This document shows, piece after piece, positions 1-10,843 of a stretch of 64,000 bases of DNA (positions within the stretch are counted from its first letter, which is position 1; each line of letters starts with the position of its first letter). The notes beneath the pieces are model-generated. The model saw nothing but the letters and a program-made list of their open reading frames with translations. It did no database searches and was not told where the DNA came from. The position numbers and the translations under genes were made by a program. The stretch is from Symsagittifera roscoffensis (taxonomy: Eukaryota > Xenacoelomorpha > Acoela > Convolutidae), in assembly GCF_963678635.1 (NCBI RefSeq), contig NC_087069.1, forward strand, positions 27,826,303-27,890,302, in the 5' to 3' direction.

Positions 1-171
1 TAATAGGTACTTAATTTAGATCAGAGTTCTATATGGTTCAGTTTACATAATGTTACATAAGTATATATGGTTAGCATTTAGGATGGACGTATTGTTTTAG
101 GTAGACATAGTTCTAGTATATCCCAATGGATAACAGTTCTGATCGGTATCTACTGTATCCGTATGGATAAC
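1..171. other. Unassigned left-edge flank
   Basis: AT-rich sequence with no gene. It borders the truncated retroelement fragment that begins near 172. A short motif, ATGGATAAC, occurs twice (about 127-135 and 163-171), directly next to the breakpoint, so some local rearrangement is possible. No homology to the integrase continuation seen in the neighbouring copy. Confidence 0.4.
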
Positions 172-915
172 AAACCTTGTGCATTTTTATGGGAATTTGC
201 TGTAAACATAATTGGTTTACGTGGCTTTTGATTAAAAACCATTTCGTATGGTGACATTCCTAGAATTGTCGTGATTTGTGAATTATATGCTAAGAGAAAT
301 AATTTTACATCTGCTGACCATTCTGTGTATTTTGTATCATTTCCGTTTATTATACATCTGAGATATTCTTGTAGTGAACGGTTCATACCTTCGACTAAAC
401 CGTTTGTCCAAGGTGCATGAGATGTACGTGGTTTGTGTTTGATGTTATATAAGTGGCATAGTGTGATGGTTTCATTATTTATGAATTCTGTACCGTTGTC
501 TGTAACTAAGATTTCGGGTAATCCGAATTTAGCTATCCAATGTTCAAGAAGCGTCGTGTAGGCATAATAAGTGTCACAATGCGGTACTGGGTTGAGTGCT
601 ACATATTGTGTAAATGCGTCAACAATTATGTGGGAGTTTCCTTCAGATGATGGTGAAATTGGTCCTTTTGTATCGAATGAAATGCGATGATTAAAATATA
701 AACTTTGTCCTTTAAAATCTTGTTTTTGTGCTATTTGTTTTTGATTTGGGTAAGGTTTATTTAATTGATATACTATACAATCATTGCATAATACTTTTAT
801 CCAAATTGGTGCATTTGGGAAATAAAAATTTTGTGTAAAGTTTGAGTATGTTTTCTCTGATCCGGAGTGTCCTTTCGTATTTTGGGTATGTGAGATGTTA
901 AAAGCAAGTGAGATG
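150..915 (-). pseudogene. pol: Integrase core fragment, duplicated copy
   Basis: Minus-strand sequence matching the integrase zinc finger and catalytic core of the adjacent copy (3120-3870). The VTDNGTEF and NGLVEGMNR motifs, which carry the second Asp and the Glu of the D,D-35-E triad, are readable. The frame is interrupted near 405-415 and at 900, and homology ends at about 172, so the C-terminal part of the core and the GPY/F module are missing. Nonfunctional remnant. Confidence 0.65.
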
Positions 916-2105
916 TTAAAATCCCATACTTAAAGGAAGACAGGGAACTTTACAATCATTTAATTGATATTCTAAAAGATCTGTAATTTCATTAATTGCT
1001 GTGTTATTAAATTTTCGGAAATATCGGAGGAGTGTTTTATTTCCTAAAACTGTGGTATGTGCTTTTACGGGCTTAGTTTTGTATTTGTGCCATGATTTTA
1101 ATTGTCTAATTACTGGGTCGAAGTTTTGATATTGTTTTAAAAGTTCAAGTGTAATTTCATCTGTTGGAGGGAGAAAAATGTTTTCAATTTCTAGTTTTGA
1201 TAGGGGAACTGTGTCAAGTGGGTCATGCAGGTCAAAAACTTGATTTATAGTGTATTTTGAATCATGTGTTTGTGGTCCTGATAAATTTATTTTATCAGTT
1301 AAATTTTCTTTTTCAATTAATGGAAAAAGGTCTTTTTTATGCGAGTGGTGTTTTATTCTTTTTTGTTGAGTGTTATTTTTTATCCATTGTGAGTATGGAA
1401 TTGGTTTGAAAGTTGATATTCCTAGTAAATCAACTTCGTAGTGATTATTTTGGCAATCTAAAAAAAGTGGAAAATGTTGTAGGTTATTTATCTGTGATTG
1501 ATCAATGTCAGTTTTTACTGCATATTTGCATTCTAGTCGGGTTGATGTTTCATCTTTTGCGAGATAAAATTTAATATTTTTTGGTATTTCAACTGTAATT
1601 TTTCGAGTGAGTAATTCAAGTGGCGTATTTCGACTTAATGTATCTGGTAACGCAAGATTTTTTCCTGCTGTCAAAACTATATGTAGGTTTGGAAATTTCA
1701 TTAGAATTAGTTGAAATCTATAAACTCTATGATTTGTATTGGATTTTTGTGTAAAGAGAAAAATAGTTGGTTTATGATCTGTGAACAGAACTGTTGGTTG
1801 TTTTGATCCAAGTATTAGAAATTCATATTCTGTAAGTGTATAAATTATAGCTGTACTTTCTCTCATTATAGTTGAGAGTCGTAGCTCTGCTTGACTGAAT
1901 AATCGTAAATTTGCTGAAATAAGGTTCACTTTATTTGTACCACTATGTGATTGTAGCAATGCTGCGCCGATGCCAAAATTTTATGCATCGCACATTGCAT
2001 AGAATGGTTGATTTGGGTCTGGAATTGTGTTTGACATTTGTTCGGTTACAAAATTTTTAATTTCTTCAAATCGTGTTTGATGTTCAGTGGTCTATTCAAA
2101 GTTAT
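172..2105 (-). mobile_element. Partial second copy of gypsy-like pol (RNase H to integrase)
   Basis: This stretch repeats about 3125-5045 of the neighbouring element at high identity, in the same orientation. It is cut at both ends: it begins (minus-strand sense) inside the RT/RNase H connection near 2105 and stops inside integrase near 172. Small indels separate the copies, for example an extra 13 bases near 1675 and a short local duplication near 905-925. It has no LTR, gag or protease. Read on the minus strand it follows the post-pol region of the other copy with no spacer, so it is a nested fragment, an unequal-exchange product or an assembly duplication. I cannot tell these apart from sequence alone. 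Confidence 0.8.
916..1959 (-). pseudogene. pol: RNase H and connection region, duplicated pol fragment
   Basis: An open frame of 347 codons. The N-terminal third is a Ty3/gypsy RNase H: it has the Glu of the motif ending TEYEFLILGSK and the FTDHKP motif with its Asp. The remainder is the spacer between RNase H and the integrase zinc finger. The start is not a real initiator; the frame is open from a break upstream of the RNase H core, where the first catalytic Asp segment (ICDA) is in another frame. Compared with the paralogous stretch at 3890-4889 this copy is less broken, since that one has two extra stops and a 13-base deletion. It is a fragment of a polyprotein, not an independent gene. 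Confidence 0.7.
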
Positions 2106-2639
2106 TTTAGTTGTCAAGTTTTAGCGGGTTGCTTATTTTTGACCTGGAGGTTGTAAAAATATAGTTATAGATATGCCTGGAGTTTATTATATCTTTCGTC
2201 TAATAGGTTGGTGTTATAGTTATAGAAGGTGACAGATTTAAGTGAATCCTATTGACTGAATCTGAACTAGAATTGTTGCGTGTTTGTCAGCATGTTATTT
2301 TGAAAAATGAAAGTTCAAAATAATTCAGAGGTGTAAAGATTATTAATTTTAAAATTAAAGTTGTTTTTGAAATTCAACTTTCTTTAATATTTTAGATTGT
2401 AGGATGAATGTTTTGTAGTTTTTACGTGATTGATTTCTAAGTCGTGATAATTCTCTATGTTTTGATTTTTCTACTCGTTCTTGTGGTAGAATTTTTTCTA
2501 TCATTTTCCTATTTTTTCTTTCTTTTTGAGGTATTTTTTGGTCTGGCGTTTTTGTATTGTCTTGAGTTGTGGTTTGTTTTGGATTTTGTTTCTCATGATG
2601 AACGTTGTGTTTTTCATCTATTTTTTTTCTGTATGTGAA
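2106..2639 (-). other. Post-integrase region of the minus-strand element
   Basis: Lys/Gln/Asn-rich coding-like sequence that ends pol, then noncoding sequence. It matches 21440-21900 and again 22110-22640 of the plus-strand element, including a CTCCAGGTCA...CCGCTAAAA block. Homology runs right up to 2106, where the pol fragment starts abruptly. The plus-strand frame visible at 2444-2638 is an antisense artefact. Confidence 0.6.
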
Positions 2640-4577
2640 TGATTCTGAATAATTTTTAAACCTGTGAAAGAATATAATTGAATTAATTCGCGTAGCGCGT
2701 ACTCTTTTGGGTAGTAGGGCAATAGATTGTTACGATGTTGAACAATTTCCTTTTGATTCGAATCGGTGAGTTTATACGTTACGTCAGTGGGTTTGGCAAT
2801 TATTTGGTATGGTCCTTTTCGAAGGGGTTGTAATTTTTTAGAGATTCCTTTTGTGTATTAAAGTTACGTATTAAGACAAATGTTCCAATTTTTAAATCTG
2901 TGGCTGGTGTAAAGCGTGAATTATTTTGTTCGTTAATGTTTTGCCTTTGTAACAATTTCTTTGTTACTTTTTGGTAAATTTCATTGTGTTTTTTATCTCT
3001 ATTTAAAATCCATTCGGTATGTGTGCCGGAGGCTAATTTAAGAATTTGTGGGTGATGAAAATGATCTTCGTCATGTGTGTGTAAAGGTAGGTTATAACAA
3101 ATTGAGTCTTTATTTGGTTGGCAATAACCTTGTACATTTTTATGGGAATTTGCTGTAAACATAATTGGTTTACGTGGCTTTTGATTAAAAACCATTTCGT
3201 ATGGTGACATTCCTAGAGTTGTCGTGATTTGTGAATTATATGCTAAGAGAAATAATTTTACATCTGCTGACCATTCTGTGTATTTTGTATCATTTCCGTT
3301 TATTATACATCTGAGATATTCTTGTAGTGAACGGTTCATACCTTCGACTAAACCGTTTGTCCAATGTGCATGAAATGTACGTGGTTTGTGTTTGATGTTA
3401 TATAAGTGGCATAAGGTGATGGTTTCATTATTTATGAATTCTGTACCGTTGTCTGTAACTAAGATTTCGGGTAATCCGAATTTAGCTATCCAATGTTCAT
3501 GAAGCGTCGTGTAGGCATAATAAGTGTCACAATGCGGTACTGGGTTGAGTGCTACATATTGTGTAAATGCGTCAACAATTATGTAGGAGTTTCCTTCAGA
3601 GGATGGTGAAATTGGTCCTTTTGTATCGAATGAAATGCGATGATTAAAATATAAACTTTGTCCTTTAAAATCTTGTTTTTGTGCTATTTGTTTTTGATTT
3701 GGGTAAGGTTTATTTAATTGATATACTATACAATCATTGCATAATACTTTTATCCAAATTGGTGCATTTGGGAAATAAAAATTTTGTGTAAAGTTTGAGT
3801 ATGTTTTCTCTGATCCGGAGTGTCCTTTCGTATTTTGGGTATGTGAGATGTTAAAAGCTATTAATATCATACTTAAAGGAAGACAGGGAACTTTACAATC
3901 ATTTAATTGATATTCTAAAAGATCTGTAATTTCATTAATTGCTGTGTTATTAAATTTTCGGAAATATCGGAGGAGTGTTTTATTTCCTAAAACTGTGGTA
4001 TGTGCTTTTACGGGCTTAGTTTTGTATTTGTGCCATGATTTTAATTGTCTAATTACTGGTTCGAAGTTTTGATATTGTTTTAAAAGTTCAAGTGTAATTT
4101 CATCTGTTGGAGGGAGAAAAATGTTTTCAATTTCTAGTTTTGATAGGGGAACTGTGTCAAGTGGGTCATGCAGGTCAAAAACTTGATTTATAGTGTATTT
4201 TGAATAATGTGTTTGTGGTCCTGATAAATTTATTTTATCAGTTAAATTTTCTTTTTCAATTAATGGAAAAAGGTCTTTTTTATGCGAGTGGTGTTTTATT
4301 CTTTTTTATTGAGTGTTATTTTTTATCCATTGTGAGTATGGAATTGGTTTGAAAGTTGATGTTCCTAGTAAATCAACTTCGTAGTGATTATTTTGGCAAT
4401 CTAAGTAAAGTGGAAAATGTTGTAGGTTATTTATCTGTTATTGATCAATGTCAGTTTTCACTGCATATTTGCATTCTAGTCGGGGTGATGTTTCATCTTT
4501 TGCGAGATAAAATTTAATATTTTTTGGTATTTCAACTGTAGTTTTTCGTGTGAGTAATTCAAGTGCCGTATTTCGAC
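2640..4577 (-). pseudogene. pol: Integrase with zinc finger, catalytic core and GPY/F module
   Basis: The first 700 bases are the spacer after RNase H. The open frame 3870-2800 (356 codons) then holds the HHCC zinc-finger region (GHSG...CNDC) and the core with ISFDTKG, VTDNGTEF and NGLVEGMNR, so all three acidic residues of the D,D-35-E triad are present. The C-terminal part binds DNA; just past the frame end an RKGPY motif (about 2810-2830) marks the GPY/F module. Only minor shifts break the reading, which makes this the best-kept enzyme in the element. Confidence 0.8.
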
Positions 4578-5114
4578 TTAATGTATCTGGTAACGCAAGA
4601 TTTTTTCCTGCTGTAGGTTTGGAAATTTCATTAGAATTAGTTGAAATCTATAAACTCTATGATTTGGATTGGATTTTTGTGTAAAGAGAAAAATTGTTGG
4701 TTTATGATCTGTGAACAGAATTGTTGGGTGTTTTGATCCAAGTATTAGAAATTCATATTCTGTAAGTGTATAAATTATAGCTGTACATTCTCTCATTAGA
4801 GTTGAGAGTCGTAGTTCTGCTTGAGTGAATAATCGTGAATTTGTTGAAATAAGATTCATTTTATTTGTACCACTATGTGATTGTAGCAATGCTGCGCCGA
4901 TGCCAAAATTTTAAGCATCGCATATTGCATAGAATGGTTGATTTGGGTCTGGAATTGTGTTTGACATTTGTTCGGTTACAAGTTTTTTAATTTCTTCAAA
5001 TCGTGTTTGATGTTCAGTGGTCCATTCAAAGTTACTTTGTTGTCTGAGGATATTATAGAAGGGTCTTAAGTAAAATTGCATTTTATAAACATATTTGCTT
5101 AAGAAATTTAACAT
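4578..5114 (-). pseudogene. pol: RNase H domain
   Basis: Continues from RT through the connection (EIKKLVTEQ) to FYAICDA, the first catalytic Asp. Then come MRECTAIIYTLTEYEFLILG with the catalytic Glu and LFTDHKP with the next Asp. This is the standard Ty3/gypsy RNase H. A stop lies between ICDA and the rest (near 4911-4914), and the frame is lost at 4610 because of a 13-base deletion relative to the copy at 916-1959. Confidence 0.7.
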
Positions 5115-5153
5115 TCCAAGGAATTCTTGGATTTTCTTTTTGTTTGTTGGTGG

Positions 5154-5900
5154 CTAAAGTTTTTGAATAGCATCAATGCGTGATTTTAATGGAGTGATAG
5201 TGTTTCGTTCAATATTATGTCCTAAAAATTTAACTCGTGTTAGAAAGAAGTGTGATTTATTGGGAGCGGCCTTCAGATTTTCGTTCTGAAGTATTTTATG
5301 ATACTGTTCTAAAATTGTAAACATTTCTTCTTTGGTTTGTGATTGCATAAAAACATCGTCTAAATAGGTGATTGCGGTTTTCTTGAGTATTAGTGGTCTA
5401 AAAATTTCACTCATGAAAGCTGAAAAAGCTGCTGGTCCTATGGATATTCCATAGAATAAGCGATTAAATTCATATTGCTGATTTCCAATAACAAATTGTG
5501 TTAAACGTCGTGATTGTTCATCTAGTGGCATTTGATTGTTTGCACTATTCATATCTGCGGTTGTAAAGTATTTTCCATTTATCTTTATTAAGATAACTTG
5601 TATTGGTTCAATAGGCCAATTGCATTTTGATTCATCAATTAGTGAATTAAGATATCTAGCGTCTAAAAATATTTTTAGTGATTCGCCTTTTGCTAAAATG
5701 ATAACAGGGTTGATAAAGTGTTACATTTTGGTTGTTCTTTTTTATTTACTGGTGAGATAATTTTGTATTGTTCTAAGATGTCAAGTAATCAATTTACTTT
5801 GTCGTGTAAGTGAATTGGTACTTTACTAGCTCTTTGTTTTTTGAAAACTGCGTCGGGTTTTAACGGGATATGTAGTGATGAACTGTTTTTTCCAACGTCA
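5154..5900 (-). pseudogene. pol: Reverse transcriptase
   Basis: Catalytic palm motifs in order: LDARYLNSL (about 5650), ADMNSANNQM (about 5535, motif A Asp), RLFYGISIGPAAFSAFMSEIF (fingers/palm, about 5410-5470; the Ty3-type pattern) and YLDD (5355-5366, motif C, both Asp kept). The C-terminal thumb runs into LGHNIE and an EFLGMLNFLSKY connection segment near 5120-5090. The longest open piece is 5154-5552; the N-terminal part lies in other frames with stops. Motif A has Asn where the other copy has Tyr (SAY). Confidence 0.8.
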
Positions 5901-6559
5901 AATTTTGATGTTGCTTAGACTGTTGAGTTTTTTAACAGTTGCATTGCTAATTTATCAAATTCGGTTTGTGTATTTGTGAATGTTCAAAATTAAACATTGT
6001 TAAAAATTTTTGATGTTCTTTTGTGTAATTTATTATATTGAATGTTGAATTAAAATATGGTTTTTTTGTGAACTAATCTGTGTTTCTTTTTTCATTACTT
6101 ATTATATTATTCATGGATAATTTTTCGTCAAGAATTTTGGATTGGCAAATATCTAATAATTGGAGTATATTATTAACGCGGTAGGCTACTTCATTTATAG
6201 GTGAAATTGTAGCATTTGTTTCACAATATCCGAAAAGTCCTTAGGGTAATGTTACTTGATATGGTGTATTGTTATACACGTGTAACGAAATGATATCGGA
6301 ATTCGTGTTTTTCAAATAATTGATAGATGAGATCGTGATTTTGAAAAATTTGTGAACAGGTTTAAATTCGAAGTCTGACATATAAAGTTGTTGTTTATTT
6401 TGACTTTTATCATACTGGTGAACTTGTTTTATTGAAAAATTATATATATTTCCTGATAGTGGTTTCAGGTGTTTCCGTTGTTGATTGTAAATTGGGTAAA
6501 ATTTTCAGAAGAATGGTGGTTGTTTGTTTATTCTTTGGAAGAATGTTAGAGCTGTATTT

Positions 6560-6905
6560 TTTGTTTTGTGTACTTATCTTTGATTAGTATTTTACTAGTT
6601 AGGATGTTGATTGTTGGTATATTTTTAGATATAAATGGTATGCCAATGATATTGTGCTTAATATCAGTAATATGAAATATTTGTTTAAACGGTTTGTTTA
6701 AAATTTTATTTTGTTCCATTGTTCTCGTGGGGAGAAGGAATATTTGGATTTTTCCATAATTTACTAATGTTGATCCTTGTGCTGTTGCTAGTTTACTAGA
6801 GGTTGCAAGAGGCGTTAATTTTGGATGTAATGTTTTGATTTCATTCCATGTGGGAATATTAATTAAGCTTGATTCTGCTCCTGAATCAATTAAAAAATCA
6901 ATTTC
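6560..6905 (-). pseudogene. pol: Retropepsin-like protease
   Basis: The catalytic LIDSGAES motif of aspartic retropepsins is encoded near 6865-6890 (minus strand). An ATAQGSTLVNYGK block follows, and a second hydrophobic segment (NIIGIPF) near 6640 acts as the usual flap-distal I-I-G element. The plus-strand copy at 17196-17645 has the same layout. Upstream and downstream frames are broken, so no full polyprotein is made from this copy. Confidence 0.65.
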
Positions 6906-6917
6906 AAGATCTGGTGG

Positions 6918-7346
6918 TTAAAATTCTTTGTTTCTTGGGCTTTCTAAGAGAAATGGAATAGTCCAAATTTTGTCTCTGGGTTGTTCTTTCTGAATATGTT
7001 GATAAATATGTTTTGTGTTTGAGCATTGTATTTCATCTTTTTCATCGGGCTTAATTACCAAGTTAATTTCGTTTACTTCTTGTGTAGTTTGTGTAGTATC
7101 ACTGGGTCCAATATAATAATTGTGAAGGAGTTCCAATTGATTTTCTTTTATATGTGAAGTAAAAGGTTGTTCATATATGATAGGTTCATAGTCGTTTTCG
7201 ACTGTTATCATTTTTACAGAGATGGTAATATCTGTATCCTTTTCTGTATCTGACGATTCACAATTTATATGATTTAGTTGTAGTTCGTTACTTCCTGTGT
7301 CATCAATACCTGGGGGATCTGATGTTGTTTCTTCATTTTTCTGCAC
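6918..7346 (-). pseudogene. Acidic linker between Gag and protease
   Basis: 142 codons rich in Asp, Glu, Asn and Thr, overlapping the end of the gag tail in another frame. It includes SDPPGIDD and IYEQP blocks that are also present in the plus-strand element near 16780-16930. It joins Gag to protease, so the overlap with the upstream frame marks either a programmed frameshift or decay. The TAA at 6918 is followed directly by the protease segment. Confidence 0.55.
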
Positions 7347-8542
7347 TTGATTAATGTGTCTTTGATGTTTTGATGTGCTACTTCTGTATCGATGTTTAGA
7401 ATCATGATCATGGTTATTATTCCTGTTTGGTGACTGGGAATCATTTCTATATCGATTATTGTAACTTGAGTTTCGATTTTGTGAATTATTTCGTGATCTG
7501 TTTTGATAATTATCATTTGATCTGTGATAGTTTGATCTATTATATGAATTTTTTTTGATCGATTGTTCGGGTAATTCTGATTTCGATTGTTTGAATAACT
7601 TCTATTTCTATTATGTGAATAGTTTCTTTTTCTGTTGTATGATGATTTTCGTGATCGATTATGGAAATAGTGTCTCTTCTTTGGGTTTGATTGGGAACTG
7701 GATCCAGAAACAAATTGCGTTGTTTTGGAATTTGATCGTGAATAGTTTTTTTGGTTATTTTGGCTATTCGGTCGATTACATCTATTTTGTGAAGAATTTC
7801 GTGTATTTCTTCGTTCTGGTGATCTTCCTCTATAACTTGAGTTATATGGTGATTGATTCCTTGTGTAATTTGTGTTGTTCGGAAGTGGTTTTCCTGAGCT
7901 GTTATTACTATAGATATTTTTATTTGGTAGATTTTGATCTTTTTTCATGTATTGATAGAACGATTTATTTGGTTCTTTATGCTTTTGAGGTTTATTCTGA
8001 TTGTCTTGTTGTTTTTGTCTACATTCGGAAATACTGTGTCTGTAACGTCGGCAATAATTACACCATTTTTTGAAAGATGGTTTGCCTTTAAAGTTTGGAT
8101 GTTTCTCGTAGATATTTAGTATTTCAGTAATTTTTTCAATCAGGACTGTATCTGATTCCTGTATGTTATTCATATGTGTAGTGTTTGTTTCAATTCGATT
8201 AACATATTGTAGTTTTAGATTTTCTGTTTCTCCGAGTTTCATTGTGATTTCTGCTAGTTCTAGCTTATCTACTAGTTTTCGAAAATCTAACTCTGGTTCT
8301 CGAATTGAGGAAGGATGAGATGCTCTCTTTTTTATCGCTATTTTCCTTAATTGAAGTGTTAAGGTCATAATTAAAATTTCTGTCATTTTTGTGTTTTTAT
8401 AGTCATGTGTATTAAGTGAGTATTCTTTTCGAACTAGTGTTTCGATACGTACTGCTAATTGTTTGATTGTTTCATTTGGTAACCTGCGAATTTCATTACA
8501 TAAAACTCTTTGGTGTTGTTTGTTTCTTTCAGAGTCAAACAT
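7274..8542 (-). CDS. gag: Gag C-terminal region: capsid end, zinc knuckle, Arg/Ser/Asn-rich tail
   Basis: A 422-codon open stretch, part of Gag. The first 120 residues continue the capsid (Leu/Glu-rich helices). Near residue 160 there is a CCHC zinc knuckle, CNYCRRYRHSISEC (C-X2-C-X4-H-X4-C), for RNA binding. After it come about 170 residues of low complexity dominated by Arg, Ser, Asn and Tyr, with RGRSPERR and repeated NRN/YSN units. The plus-strand element has the same arrangement at 15980-16740. An Arg/Ser-rich basic tail after the knuckle would add RNA affinity or phosphorylation control (inference). The ATG is internal; the real start is far upstream. Confidence 0.75.
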   Translation of the reverse strand: MFDSERNKQHQRVLCNEIRRLPNETIKQLAVRIETLVRKEYSLNTHDYKNTKMTEILIMTLTLQLRKIAIKKRASHPSSIREPELDFRKLVDKLELAEITMKLGETENLKLQYVNRIETNTTHMNNIQESDTVLIEKITEILNIYEKHPNFKGKPSFKKWCNYCRRYRHSISECRQKQQDNQNKPQKHKEPNKSFYQYMKKDQNLPNKNIYSNNSSGKPLPNNTNYTRNQSPYNSSYRGRSPERRNTRNSSQNRCNRPNSQNNQKNYSRSNSKTTQFVSGSSSQSNPKKRHYFHNRSRKSSYNRKRNYSHNRNRSYSNNRNQNYPNNRSKKIHIIDQTITDQMIIIKTDHEIIHKIETQVTIIDIEMIPSHQTGIITMIMILNIDTEVAHQNIKDTLIKCRKMKKQHQIPQVLMTQEVTNYN

Positions 8543-9510
8543 TTTTGAAAATTCTTGTGTGAATCTTTTCCAGTCTGATTTTATTTCTATGGGTAATACT
8601 GAAAACTATTTTTGAGCTGCGCCATCTAGGGTTGTTTGTATTAGTGCTGTGCGTCTATGTATCCAATTTTGATGTAGTGGTGTAATAATTGGTTCTGGTC
8701 CTATAATTAAAATTAAATTTGCTGTTACTGCATTTAGATAATCTTCTACAGAATATTCAGGGTCTGTTCCTGTGAATACCGTCAGTGGTTTATTGGATGT
8801 AATTGATGATCCACCCATGAGGTATGTATTCAATGTCATTTGTAGTGATTCTGCGGCATTTGGCATTTGTGAAAAATTTGAAAGTTGATTTTTTGTTATT
8901 TCGTGTTGCTGAAGGTAATATGGAAGCGGTATTTCATTTTGCATTTGAGTTGGTTGATAAGAATGCATTAACAATGGATTTTGTGGTTGTATTGGTTGAA
9001 AATACTGTGTGTTAAATGGGTTTTGTATATACATTTGTTGTGGATTTTGTACATCTGTTGGGTTTTGTGGGTAAATTTTTATATTTCGAGATGATTGAGA
9101 TTGTCGCGGTCTCTGTGTGCGATATTCTTTAGTATATGGTGCAAAAATATCTGGTTGGTGATAATCATCTTCATCAGATGATAAATAGTTTGTATTATAT
9201 GGTGTATGTTGGTTATTTTTATTTTGTTGAAAGAATGGGTAATTTTCACTATAATCCTGTGGAGGTTGTGGATTATCTGGAAAATTTATTGAATTGGTCG
9301 ATGTTTTTGGGAGATTCCAATAATGGGAACATACGTGATTTAACTTTTGTGTGTTTTTTGGGGAGGTTGGTTTGTTCTTGGTTTGTGAGCATAATTATAA
9401 TTGTGTTCTGCAAAGGTATTTCTTGTGAATGGTTTTCGTGTTTTTGACGGTATTGTCATTGGTCTAAACGTTTGATAATCCTTATGTGAATATTTTGGAG
9501 CAACCGAAGG
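8540..9510 (-). pseudogene. gag: Gag middle region and capsid-like segment
   Basis: A Gln/Pro/Asn/Tyr-rich linker (about 9510-8880) leads into a capsid-like segment (8880-8540). This contains DYLNAV and the NWIHRRTALIQTTLDG block, which is conserved in the plus-strand element at 15346-15483. The A...W...W...F pattern of retrotransposon Gag capsids fits. A TAG stop near 8606 stands where a Trp codon would be expected (one G-to-A change). The linker frame is interrupted several times between 9034 and 9510. Confidence 0.6.
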
Positions 9511-9511
9511 T

Positions 9512-10843
9512 TTAACGGTTGATTGTAGGGTTACCTGTGTTAGTGACGTATTTGTATTTTGGTGTTGTCAAATTAGGGTGTATTGGTGAAGTACTTTGTT
9601 GTGTAGTTGTTGTTGTTTGGACGATTTCTTCATTTATGAAGTGTGATGGTGTTTGAATATCTTGTTGTGTAAGATTTCTCGTTCCATTAAGGTTTTCATT
9701 ATGTATGACGGTCGAATTTAAACTGTTATTTCGTGTATCAGGTAAAAATGTATTATAATTCAATGGTGTTGCATCAATGGTTAATGGTATTACTTTTACA
9801 TAATCTCTGTGATAAGATTTTGTACTTATTGCTTGACTTGAGATAGCTTGTGGGATATTTAGAAATGCACGATGAGACCATTCAGTGTCCCAAACGTAGT
9901 CTGATTGTTCTGAAAGAGCAGTGTCGTCATTTGTATTTTGGAGTCTGAAATTTTTTCTTGCTTGTGAAATTAAATCTAAATTGTGGGTGAAATAATCTAT
10001 TATAAACCATGCTAAAATCTTTCGTAAATCATGTTTAGTGTGTTGTGAAACATCATCTTTAGTGAGATTTTTGCGAAGTATTTGTAGAAATGTTGAAAAT
10101 ACTGTGATTTTATTTCTTACTTTTGTATGTCTGGATGTTTCAGTTGGTGAGATACTTTTAACTTCTGTTTTTTCTAATATAGATATATAACTATAAATTA
10201 TTGCAAAAACTTCGTTGGTGAATATAGAGTTTGCTCTTTGTGAATTATGATATTGTATGCTTTTGATATACTCTATGAATACTTTTGAAAATCCTAATTC
10301 AATATCGTCTGTTTGAATTACATATTTACGATGGGCTGTATTTGGTGTGCTGAATTCTATGGTGTAGATTCCATATTGTTGTGTTAGATTACAAATGTCT
10401 TTGAAACAATGTTCAATAATTTGTCTTTTGATTTTTACATCTGGAAATTCTTGTTTGCATGGACTGATTCCTGGTTCAAACAAATTTACGAGTAAGTTCT
10501 TGCAAAAATCATGTTGTCCTCTATCATTTGAAGTTGTTTCTGAGTCGGAAAAATATAATTGATCATGAATGGGACAATTTTTATCTATTGATTTTTTAAA
10601 TTTATATAGTTCGTCTAAACTGTTGGCTTCTGATTCAGAAAATGCGTTTCTATTTTTTGAAAATCTTTTTCGTGTGATTTGTCTTTGTTTGTTTATAATT
10701 TTTCTTTTTATTATTGTCGTTTTGTTCGAATGTATCCAACTGTTTGTGTAAGTGGAAAGATTACAAGATCGTACTTTTTAATATCAATTTCACAGTTATG
10801 TAAAACGATTGTTTGTTTTTTTCCTAAATTTTTTGAATGACAT
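9512..10843 (-). pseudogene. gag: Gag N-terminal region of the minus-strand element
   Basis: The open frame of 323 codons (10483-9512) continues upstream without a stop to about 10750, and a plausible initiator ATG lies at 10843 in another frame. Two small shifts, one next to an A7 run near 10817-10823 and one near 10710, separate them. The protein is charged and helical in the middle. Its C-terminal part is rich in Thr, Asn, Gln and Pro and ends near a poly-Thr/Gln stretch. It precedes the capsid region and lies where Gag matrix would be, but I recognise no named domain. With the following segments Gag would exceed 1,200 residues, unusually long for this class. Confidence 0.5.

Noticed and set aside
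2444-2638. Hydrophobic plus-strand frame of 64 codons
   Set aside because: Antisense to the A-rich end of pol; T-rich complement gives a false Phe/Leu-rich frame.
7555-8119. Plus-strand frames rich in Tyr, Phe and Val
   Set aside because: Antisense of the Arg/Ser/Asn-rich Gag tail, which explains their composition.
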